Assembly (NCBI GenBank): GCA_937942405.1
Contig: CALDEN010000012.1
Span: forward strand, 1-6,198
DNA from: an uncultured Saprospiraceae bacterium
Lineage (GTDB): Bacteria; Bacteroidota; Bacteroidia; Chitinophagales; Saprospiraceae
Direction of reading: 5' to 3'
Length of the DNA stretch: 6,198 bases
Position 1 is the stretch's first letter. Every line of letters starts with the position of its first letter. The notes beneath the pieces were generated by a model, which had not been told where the DNA came from, searched no databases, and saw only the letters and a program-made list of their open reading frames with translations. Below are positions 1 through 6,198 of the stretch, piece after piece. The position numbers and the translations under genes were made by a program.

Positions 1-1623
1 TGGATTTGGAAAAACCTTGGCTTCTTCTTTAATAAGCGTTTCTTCAACATTAGAAGATTCACGAGGTTTAGAGAGTTGTGCGATCCATGGATGATTTCTA
101 TTATTACTACGACCAAAAAACCCAGCGATCCATACATCATCAGGATTGTTATAATCTCGTTGTGTTCCTAGATAATCTCCCCATCTTTCTAATGTGCCTC
201 CGAGCATATCTACATAGCTGTCTCCTTCTTTGATTGTAATCATATCCGAGTATCCGATATTTTCTACATAATACATGGCAGATAATCCTGCAAAACGAGA
301 GCTGGAAGTATGATTAAATGCAATAATGGCATCTCGCTCATCTATGCCATCTCCAGTATACGTTATCCCAGGATATCCGATCTCATAATTCTCGCCGATG
401 AGGTGTGTAAGTTTTAAATCTCTTGCCCCGGATACATCATTAAGTACTCCATGGAAGATGCCCGCTAGGTTATTATCGAGATTCCGCGTATTTCCGACAA
501 ACTGTATTTGGTCACCGATTATAAAAGCTTCCAGTACCCTCGCATCATTTGTTTGTAATTCTCCGACTTGTTGTGTGGCATTAGGAGGTACGCCATACGG
601 GATATCGGATAGCACAAAATCCACAATCAGTTCTGAGTCGGGATCATCTACACCTCCGGTCAGTTCGAGTATAAAGAAGGTATCGTTTTCTATAGAAAAG
701 TTGCGGTCGGATAGATAATACGCATTACTGCTCGGTATCTCTGTTGCAGATTCTACAGGACATAAGTTCCGGATCGGTGCACCACCATAATTAATATCAT
801 CCCATAACACGATGCCTAGATCCTCTCCGGCATATCCATCGGCTTTGTTTAGTTGCCATATTAGAGATTCTTCAAAGCCTAACTGCCAGCTTTCTCCATC
901 TCTTAATAGATTTATCGTAATCTGTATATCGGTCTCCGTAAATTGGATCATCGGATAATCTGTCCACGTCGTATTCATATTGGGATTACCCGGTAAAGAG
1001 TATGCATGCCACTCCCCATTAGGGTCAGAACTTGCTGAGAAACAAACTACGATATTACTATCTCCACTATCATATCCTGCCAAAAATACCGCTACATATC
1101 TATTGGTTGTCGGGTCGAACAGCAATCTAGGGTCGAACAGTCTGTCTAGAGCCACACTCAGTTCATCCGCTAGATTTAATAAGCTGAAGTTTTTAATAAA
1201 TCCACCTTCATTGGTCTGTATCGATATAAAGGAGTTTACACCAGAGACGATGGTGTCATTATTCATCGCGAGATGATTATCTAGTGGTATACCGGGTTGT
1301 ATGCCACCAACGATAAAATTATTTCCTATTTCTGGGGGATCTACATCGCCTCTTACATTGGCGATCGGACTATAGTCTTTAGGATATTGGATAGCGATAT
1401 CTTGCTTTAGATCATGAAGGTATTTTTTATAGAGATGCCCTGATACATCCGGGGCTTCAAAATGGCTCATGGCCGGGAGAAAGTCATCATCAATATTCTG
1501 AATATTGACAGTTTTCATCTTGCTTATAGGTGCCCATTTCGTTTTACGGAAATTTTTATTTTGGCTGTAGCCAAATGAGCAAAACAGGATTGAGAAGGAA
1601 ACAAAAAGGAGATATTTTTTCAT
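1..1623 (-). CDS. Secreted protein with signal peptide and probable type IX secretion sorting domain; partial at C-terminus
   Basis: One uninterrupted minus-strand frame runs from the ATG at 1623-1621 to the window edge: 541 codons, no stop seen. Residues 1-20 are a classic signal peptide (MKK, hydrophobic core, likely cleavage near YSQ). The mature part is rich in Asp, Asn, Gly and aromatic residues and has no membrane segment. Phrases such as LFDPRLLFDP (162-171), followed by NRYVAVF, and RWGDYLGTQ (480-488), followed by VWIAGFFG near 498, resemble secreted beta-propeller or sialidase-like proteins; this fold call is inference. The last visible residues, VFPNP (537-541), match the opening of a type A type IX sorting domain (usually V-Y/F-P-N-P), preceded by a charged linker. 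The rest of that domain, typically some 70 residues, lies outside the window. If the reading is right, the protein crosses the inner membrane by Sec and the outer membrane by the type IX system, ending on the surface or released. No catalytic motif is recognisable; substrate and role are unknown. The gene is divergent from hppA. Confidence 0.88.
   Translation of the reverse strand, partial: MKKYLLFVSFSILFCSFGYSQNKNFRKTKWAPISKMKTVNIQNIDDDFLPAMSHFEAPDVSGHLYKKYLHDLKQDIAIQYPKDYSPIANVRGDVDPPEIGNNFIVGGIQPGIPLDNHLAMNNDTIVSGVNSFISIQTNEGGFIKNFSLLNLADELSVALDRLFDPRLLFDPTTNRYVAVFLAGYDSGDSNIVVCFSASSDPNGEWHAYSLPGNPNMNTTWTDYPMIQFTETDIQITINLLRDGESWQLGFEESLIWQLNKADGYAGEDLGIVLWDDINYGGAPIRNLCPVESATEIPSSNAYYLSDRNFSIENDTFFILELTGGVDDPDSELIVDFVLSDIPYGVPPNATQQVGELQTNDARVLEAFIIGDQIQFVGNTRNLDNNLAGIFHGVLNDVSGARDLKLTHLIGENYEIGYPGITYTGDGIDERDAIIAFNHTSSSRFAGLSAMYYVENIGYSDMITIKEGDSYVDMLGGTLERWGDYLGTQRDYNNPDDVWIAGFFGRSNNRNHPWIAQLSKPRESSNVEETLIKEEAKVFPNP
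1561..1623 (-). other. Signal peptide coding segment of the secreted protein
   Basis: The first 21 codons encode Lys-Lys followed by a hydrophobic stretch (YLLFVSFSILF) and a polar cleavage region CSFGYSQ. Signal peptidase I would most plausibly cut after Ser20, leaving Gln at the mature N-terminus, as is common in Bacteroidota exports. Cys15 is not in a good lipobox because Phe precedes it, so a lipoprotein is less likely. Confidence 0.85.
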
Positions 1624-1687
1624 TCTAAATAATTTGTAGCCAAAAAGATATATAAAAACCCTGAATTATAAGGAAACATCTTTAAAT

Positions 1688-1720
1688 CTAAAATATTGAG
1701 GATCGTAGCTATAATTACAA
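1688..1720 (-). promoter_or_regulatory. Weak candidate promoter for the leftward secreted-protein gene
   Basis: On the minus strand TATTTTAG (1695-1688) differs at one position from the Bacteroidota -7 consensus TAnnTTTG. A TTG at 1720-1718 lies 22 bases upstream, within the 17-23 base range known for the -33 element. This would give a leader of roughly 60 bases. In an AT-rich intergenic region such a match can arise by chance. Confidence 0.25.
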
Positions 1721-1728
1721 GCAACATG

Positions 1729-1757
1729 CTGAAATATCCAATAAAACTGTAATTTTG
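1729..1757 (+). promoter_or_regulatory. Candidate Bacteroidota-type promoter of hppA
   Basis: TAATTTTG at 1750-1757 is an exact match to the TAnnTTTG -7 element recognised by the primary sigma factor of Bacteroidota. The -33 element is poor: the nearest candidate is CTG at 1729-1731, one mismatch from TTG, with an 18-base spacer. Transcription would start near 1763, leaving a short leader of about 23 bases. The position right before hppA makes this the best promoter candidate in the window. Confidence 0.5.
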
Positions 1758-1786
1758 CGGCTGATTTAAACGAAAACAATAAAAAC

Positions 1787-3976
1787 ATGGGACAAAACCT
1801 CATTTATGCAATTCCAGTATTTGGATTGATTGCATTGGCTTACACATTTATTAAATCATCATGGGTTTCTAAACAAGAAGTAGGAACTGAAAAGATGGGT
1901 AGAATAGCTGATAATATTGCTGACGGTGCGATGGCTTTTTTAAGGGCTGAGTATAAAGTATTGGCAATTTTTGTATTTGTAGTAGCGATATTGATGGCTT
2001 GGAGTGGTATGCAAGAAGGATCTTCTCCACTTGTAGCTGTTTCTTTTATTCTAGGAGCGATCTGTTCAGCATTAGCTGGATTTATCGGAATGAAAGTAGC
2101 CACTAAAGCTAACGTAAGAACAACTAATGCAGCCAGAAATAGTCTCGGAGAGGCTTTAGGTGTCGCATTTGCTGGTGGATCAGTAATGGGTATGGGAGTA
2201 GTAGGATTAGGGATATTAGGTCTGGGTACGCTATTATTAATTTATTCATCTATGTGGGGTTTTTCTGAAGCCGCTGATATTTCTAAAGTGATTACAGTAA
2301 TCACGGGGTTCTCTTTTGGAGCATCTTCTATTGCATTATTTGCAAGAGTAGGTGGTGGTATATATACTAAGGCTGCAGATGTAGGAGCTGACCTTGTAGG
2401 AAAGGTAGAAGCAGGAATTCCTGAAGATCACCCATTGAATCCTGCAACGATTGCAGATAATGTAGGAGATAATGTAGGAGATGTAGCTGGAATGGGGGCA
2501 GATTTATTTGAATCTTACGTAGGTTCGATCATAGGTACTATGGTACTAGGTGCGGCTCTTATGGGAGCTACAGGATGGGCTGATGATTTTGGTGGGATAT
2601 CTGCCATATTATTACCATTAGTACTCGCATCGATAGGTATTATCACTTCGATCATCGGTACTTTATTTGTAAAAGTAAAAGAAGGGGGTGATCCTCAAAA
2701 AGCACTAAACCTAGGAGAATTTATCTCTGCTGGTATTATGCTTGTAGCTACTTTCCTTATTGTTAAATGGATGCTTCCTGCATCATGGACATTTAATGGA
2801 GTAGATTATAACTCGATGGGTGTATTCTGGGCAGTATTGATCGGTCTGATATCAGGTCTATTGATCGGTCTAGTTACTGAGCACTATACCGGTACAGGTA
2901 CTAAGCCAGTTATGTCTATCGTAAAGCAATCTGTTACAGGTGCTGCAACCAACATCATCGCAGGTTTAGGAGTAGGGATGATTTCTACGGCAATTCCTAT
3001 TCTTATTTTGGCAGCTGCCATTATAGGTGCCTATGAGTTTGCTGGATTATACGGTATCGCCATAGCAGCGGTAGGAATGTTATCTAATACAGGAATCCAA
3101 CTAGCAGTAGATGCATATGGTCCGATCTCTGATAATGCAGGGGGTATCGCTGAGATGGCAGAGCTTCCTAAAGAAGTAAGACAACGTACAGATAAACTCG
3201 ATGCAGTAGGTAATACCACTGCAGCGATCGGTAAAGGATTTGCAATCGGTAGTGCAGCTTTAACGACACTCGCTTTATTTGCAGCTTTTATCACAGCATA
3301 TAATGTAGCTAACCCTACGTCACAACTTACAGGTATCGACTTGATGAATCCTAGAGTAATGGCTGCCCTTTTTGTAGGTGGTATGTTACCATTCTTATTC
3401 TCTGCATTATCTATGAATGCGGTAGGTAGAGCAGCAATGGATATGATCAAAGAAGTAAGAAGACAATTCAAAGAAATTCCAGCTCTGAATGCTGCACTAG
3501 CAGTGATGAAAAAGAACGATGGAAAAGAAATGAGTGATTGGTCTGATGCAGATCGTAAGGTATTCGATGCAGCAGACGGATCAGCAGATTATAGCAAATG
3601 TGTAGAAATATCTACAGAAGCTTCTATTAGAGAGATGGTCGTACCAGGATTGATTGCAGTATTATCACCAGTAGCGATGGGATTCATCGGTGGAGCAGAG
3701 ATGTTAGGTGGTCTTTTAGCAGGAGTTACCGTGTGCGGAGTTTTAATGGCAATATTCCAGTCTAATGCCGGTGGTGCATGGGATAACGCTAAGAAAATGT
3801 TTGAAGAAGGTGTAGACATCGACGGTAAAATGCATTACAAAGGTTCTGATGCTCACAAAGCGACAGTAGTAGGAGATACAGTTGGAGATCCATTTAAGGA
3901 TACTTCTGGACCTTCATTAAATATACTTTTAAAATTAATGTCAGTAGTTGCTCTGGTAATAGCCCCATTTATATAA
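1787..3976 (+). CDS. hppA: K+-dependent membrane-bound ion-translocating pyrophosphatase
   Basis: This 729-residue integral inner-membrane protein hydrolyses pyrophosphate and uses the energy to pump Na+ and/or H+ out of the cytoplasm. The length and about 16 hydrophobic segments fit the family. The active-site signatures are intact: [11 protein letters not shown] (198-208), [15 protein letters not shown] (218-232), [13 protein letters not shown] (441-453), and the C-terminal [17 protein letters not shown] (696-712) with Asp697, Asp701, Lys704, Asp705 and Asn712. In [10 protein letters not shown] (475-484), Ala479 and Gly482 stand where K+-independent enzymes have Lys and Thr, so K+ dependence is predicted. 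The ion-gate glutamate is Glu242 in FESY, the arrangement of Na+-type and several other bacterial pumps, not the shifted one of plant-type enzymes. Pumped ion is therefore undecided between Na+, H+ and dual. The start at 1787 is the first ATG after an in-frame stop (1742-1744); the leader is A-rich without Shine-Dalgarno. A terminator follows, so it is probably monocistronic. Confidence 0.97.
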   Translation: MGQNLIYAIPVFGLIALAYTFIKSSWVSKQEVGTEKMGRIADNIADGAMAFLRAEYKVLAIFVFVVAILMAWSGMQEGSSPLVAVSFILGAICSALAGFIGMKVATKANVRTTNAARNSLGEALGVAFAGGSVMGMGVVGLGILGLGTLLLIYSSMWGFSEAADISKVITVITGFSFGASSIALFARVGGGIYTKAADVGADLVGKVEAGIPEDHPLNPATIADNVGDNVGDVAGMGADLFESYVGSIIGTMVLGAALMGATGWADDFGGISAILLPLVLASIGIITSIIGTLFVKVKEGGDPQKALNLGEFISAGIMLVATFLIVKWMLPASWTFNGVDYNSMGVFWAVLIGLISGLLIGLVTEHYTGTGTKPVMSIVKQSVTGAATNIIAGLGVGMISTAIPILILAAAIIGAYEFAGLYGIAIAAVGMLSNTGIQLAVDAYGPISDNAGGIAEMAELPKEVRQRTDKLDAVGNTTAAIGKGFAIGSAALTTLALFAAFITAYNVANPTSQLTGIDLMNPRVMAALFVGGMLPFLFSALSMNAVGRAAMDMIKEVRRQFKEIPALNAALAVMKKNDGKEMSDWSDADRKVFDAADGSADYSKCVEISTEASIREMVVPGLIAVLSPVAMGFIGGAEMLGGLLAGVTVCGVLMAIFQSNAGGAWDNAKKMFEEGVDIDGKMHYKGSDAHKATVVGDTVGDPFKDTSGPSLNILLKLMSVVALVIAPFI

Positions 3977-4007
3977 CCAAAGAGAAACTATCTAACACCC
4001 TTAATGC

Positions 4008-4045
4008 AATCCGCGTATCTTTTAATAAAGATTCGCGGATTTTTT
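4008..4045 (+). terminator. Rho-independent terminator of hppA
   Basis: AATCCGCG (4008-4015) pairs with CGCGGATT (4034-4041). After one T-T mismatch (4016/4033) six further pairs extend the stem inward (4017-4022 with 4027-4032), leaving a four-base TAAT loop (4023-4026). A run of six T (4040-4045) follows directly. It lies 31 bases after the hppA stop. No A-run precedes the left arm, so it should act on the plus strand only. Confidence 0.93.
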
Positions 4046-4133
4046 GTTCATAATGATAAGATCAGAGCTTAAGGAAGCGTTAAACTTTGAGGATGGGCAT
4101 AACCTTATCTTAATACAACTGTCTTAAATACAG

Positions 4134-4141
4134 TATCTTTA
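4134..4141 (+). promoter_or_regulatory. Weak candidate -7 element before the protease gene
   Basis: TATCTTTA differs from TAnnTTTG only in the last base, but no TTG stands at the usual -33 distance. The terminator upstream implies that the protease gene needs its own promoter somewhere in 4046-4152; this is the closest match, and not a strong one. A start near 4147 would favour the ATG at 4162 over that at 4153, because the latter would have almost no leader. Confidence 0.2.
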
Positions 4142-4152
4142 TACGTAGCAAT

Positions 4153-6198
4153 ATGGAAGTAATGAAGTTTAAAAAGTCGATTTTCTTTACCCTTTTATTA
4201 GGAGTATTGGTTTTTGGAGCATTTTACCCTGGGGTAAATTTTAAGGAAAGAGAAGGCATGATCCTACATGCAGTCATGAATTTTCTAGATCAGGCACACT
4301 TTACACCCAAAGAAATAAATGACGAGTTTTCAGAAACAGTCTACGATAACTATCTAAAATACATAGATGGTGGTAAGCGATTTTTGACGGTAGAAGACAT
4401 TGCACAGTTAGAAGTACACAAGCGTCAGATCGATAATCAGACGGAGGCTCGGACTTTTCAGTTTTTTGAAAAATCCCTCGAAGTACTCGATAATGGAATC
4501 AAAAAATCAGAAGGATTCTTTAACGAAGTCATAGATGGCAAATTTGATTTTACCAAAGAAGAGGAATTAGAATTCGATGGAGATAAGAAGGCTTACGCCA
4601 AAACCGATGTGCAACTCAAAGATTACTGGAGAAAAGCCATAAAGTACGAGATACTAAGCCGTATTTACGACATCAACACCGATCAAGAAGAACTGGAAGA
4701 GGGCGAAGAAAAATTATCAGAAACTGCGATCATCGAAAAAGCAACAGAAGGTGCTAAGAAAATGTACACAGACTGGTTTAAAAATGTAAATAAACTCAGA
4801 AGGTCTGACCGATTTGAGGCATATTTAAATTCGATTACTCATGGATTCGATCCACACTCAGATTACTTCAGTCCTAAGGATAAGCAAGACTTCGATATTA
4901 ATATGGGAGGTAAGCTAGAAGGGATCGGAGCGAGATTGAGAGCCGATGGTGATTATATAAAGGTAACAGACATCATTCCTGGTGGACCTGCATGGAGAGG
5001 TAAGGAGCTGGAAGAAGATGACGTAATCTATAAGGTAACACAGAAAGGTGGAGAGCCGATGGATATTACAGGGATGCGTACCGATGATGTGATTCAGAAG
5101 ATAAGAGGTAAAAAAGGAACCGTAGTCATCCTCACCGTAAAGAAGAAAAACGGTGGAATGGCTGATATTGAGATCACTAGAGATATTGTAAATATCGAAG
5201 AGACCTTTGCCAAATCACTAATCTTAGATATTCCAGATTTAGTAGAAAATGTAGGATACATTAAGCTGCCTAAGTTCTACTCCTCATTTGAGAAGAAAGA
5301 CGGTAACAGCTGTGCCATAGACGTAGCCAACGAAATCGAAAAGCTAAAGGCAGAAAACGTAAACGGAATCATTCTAGATCTCAGGTACAATGGAGGAGGA
5401 TCGCTTAAAGATGTAGTAGACATGACCGGTCTGTTTATAGAAAAAGGACCTATCGTACAAGTAAAACCTAGAGAGCGAGAGCCATTTGTATATTCTGATA
5501 AAGATCATGAAGTACGTTATGAAGGGCCCGTAATCGTGATGGTAAATAATTACAGTGCTTCTGCTTCTGAGATTTTGGCAGCAGCCTTACAAGATTATAA
5601 AAGAGCCATCATCGTAGGTAGTAACTCTACATTCGGTAAAGGAACGGTACAGAGATTCTTCGATCTAGATGATGCGATCCGAGGAGCGGACGAACTAAAA
5701 CCGCTCGGTCAAGTTAAAATGACGATGCAGAAGTTTTTCAGAATAGATGGAGGATCTACTCAGTTAAAAGGAGTGGTGCCGGATATTATCTTGCCAGATA
5801 ACTTTACCTACATCGAGACGGGTGAGAAGGAATATGAGGGGCCACTAGACTGGACTAAGATAGATGCCATACCTGGATATGAGCAGGATGTATACAATTT
5901 AGGAAACGTAGAAACTCTAGCGGCAAAGTCTAAAGCGAGAGTTACCGCAGATCCAGAATTCAGCTTGATCAATGAAAACGCTAAACGTCTCAAAGAGATG
6001 AGAGAGCAGACTGCGTATCCACTAAATCTAGAAGGCTTTACGGCATTGTTAAAATCGAGAGAAGCATCAGCTGTGAAGTATGAAGAAATCATGGAAGAGG
6101 ACATCGCTAATCTAAATGTAAAAACATTGCTACTCGATAAAAAGAAAATCGATATAGATGAAGCCTCAAAAGAAAAGCATCAAGACTGGGTAGACGGA
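4153..6198 (+). CDS. prc: Prc/Tsp-type carboxy-terminal processing protease (S41 family), partial at C-terminus
   Basis: The frame is open from ATG 4153 for 682 codons to the window edge. A hydrophobic segment (residues 9-25) is a signal peptide or membrane anchor, placing the enzyme in the periplasm. Residues about 35-240 resemble the Tsp N-terminal helical domain, ending in HGFDPHSDYFSP (230-241). A PDZ domain spans about 250-332. The S41 core holds LDLRYNGGGSL (408-418), the YSASASE motif (467-473) with nucleophile Ser470, Asp481 in QDY, general base Lys496 in FGKGT, and LKGVVPDI (538-545). These correspond to Ser430, Asp441 and Lys455 of mature E. coli Prc. The region from about 550, with ETGE and PLDW, matches the Prc C-terminal domain (DUF3340) and is cut by the window end. 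Family members degrade or trim periplasmic and envelope proteins from their C-termini; the targets here are unknown. An in-frame ATG at 4162 (MKFKKS) would give a more typical signal peptide and may be the true start. No Shine-Dalgarno is seen before either. Confidence 0.95.
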   Translation, partial: MEVMKFKKSIFFTLLLGVLVFGAFYPGVNFKEREGMILHAVMNFLDQAHFTPKEINDEFSETVYDNYLKYIDGGKRFLTVEDIAQLEVHKRQIDNQTEARTFQFFEKSLEVLDNGIKKSEGFFNEVIDGKFDFTKEEELEFDGDKKAYAKTDVQLKDYWRKAIKYEILSRIYDINTDQEELEEGEEKLSETAIIEKATEGAKKMYTDWFKNVNKLRRSDRFEAYLNSITHGFDPHSDYFSPKDKQDFDINMGGKLEGIGARLRADGDYIKVTDIIPGGPAWRGKELEEDDVIYKVTQKGGEPMDITGMRTDDVIQKIRGKKGTVVILTVKKKNGGMADIEITRDIVNIEETFAKSLILDIPDLVENVGYIKLPKFYSSFEKKDGNSCAIDVANEIEKLKAENVNGIILDLRYNGGGSLKDVVDMTGLFIEKGPIVQVKPREREPFVYSDKDHEVRYEGPVIVMVNNYSASASEILAAALQDYKRAIIVGSNSTFGKGTVQRFFDLDDAIRGADELKPLGQVKMTMQKFFRIDGGSTQLKGVVPDIILPDNFTYIETGEKEYEGPLDWTKIDAIPGYEQDVYNLGNVETLAAKSKARVTADPEFSLINENAKRLKEMREQTAYPLNLEGFTALLKSREASAVKYEEIMEEDIANLNVKTLLLDKKKIDIDEASKEKHQDWVDG

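Larger units (their letters stand above)
1624..1786. other. Divergent intergenic region between the secreted-protein gene and hppA
   Basis: This 163-base AT-rich spacer separates two genes transcribed away from each other and so should hold both promoters. Apart from the two promoter candidates listed separately, I see no clear palindromic operator, riboswitch-like structure or small gene in it. Confidence 0.8.
3977..4152. other. Intergenic region between hppA and the protease gene
   Basis: This 176-base spacer contains the intrinsic terminator and, after it, about 107 bases that presumably carry the promoter of the protease gene. A 24-codon frame at 4053-4127 is present but has no supporting signal. 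No RNA gene or repeat is recognisable. Confidence 0.8.

Noticed and set aside
398..718. Plus-strand open frame of 106 codons
   Set aside because: It lies wholly inside the minus-strand secreted-protein gene. Its translation is Ser/Pro-rich with no domain logic, while the opposite strand reads as a coherent exported protein.
980..1276. Plus-strand open frame of 98 codons
   Set aside because: It is antisense to the secreted-protein gene, with no promoter or recognisable motif.
1577..1581. Cys15 in the signal peptide as a possible lipoprotein attachment site
   Set aside because: The residue before Cys is Phe, which does not fit a lipobox, and a type I cleavage site follows a few residues later.
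1840..2103. Minus-strand open frame of 87 codons
   Set aside because: It is antisense to the 5' part of hppA, which is unmistakably the real gene.
3031..3471. Minus-strand open frame of 146 codons
   Set aside because: It mirrors hppA. The Ala/Ile/Pro-rich translation is the usual antisense product of a membrane-protein gene rich in Gly, Ala and Val codons.
3589..3819. Minus-strand open frame of 76 codons
   Set aside because: It is antisense to the 3' part of hppA, with no independent support.
4053..4127. 24-codon open frame after the hppA terminator
   Set aside because: It is very short, has no ribosome-binding or promoter signal and no recognisable sequence. Such a frame is expected by chance.
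5808..6104. Minus-strand open frame of 98 codons
   Set aside because: It is antisense to the C-terminal region of the protease gene, which continues open to the window end.

Overview
The window looks like ordinary chromosomal sequence from a member of the Bacteroidota, possibly a saprospirian or flavobacterial relative. Four things point there: a secreted protein whose reading frame reaches a type IX secretion sorting motif (VFPNP) at the window edge, a Bacteroidota-type -7 promoter element (TAATTTTG), A-rich leaders without a Shine-Dalgarno sequence, and a K+-dependent membrane pyrophosphatase next to a Prc-type protease with a Bacteroidota-like sequence. The genus cannot be fixed from this much sequence.

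Layout: (1) 1-1623, minus strand: a large exported protein with an N-terminal signal peptide and a probable beta-propeller-like body. It is cut by the window start just as its C-terminal sorting domain begins. (2) 1624-1786: a 163-bp divergent intergenic region with a good candidate promoter for the rightward gene and a weak one for the leftward gene. (3) 1787-3976, plus strand: hppA, a complete membrane-bound ion-pumping pyrophosphatase. (4) 3977-4152: an intergenic region with a strong intrinsic terminator at 4008-4045. (5) 4153 to the window end, plus strand: a Prc/Tsp-type carboxy-terminal processing protease, cut near its C-terminus. No intergenic stretch exceeds 300 bases, and I see no RNA gene, mobile element or CRISPR array.

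The three genes do not form an evident pathway. The first is divergent from hppA, and a terminator separates hppA from the protease. All three products act at or outside the inner membrane: a secreted or surface protein, an inner-membrane ion pump driven by pyrophosphate, and a periplasmic or membrane-anchored protease. This is probably coincidental adjacency. I found no convincing sign of an undescribed system. The points most worth a second look are the uncharacterised secreted protein and the unresolved ion specificity (Na+, H+ or both) of the pyrophosphatase.
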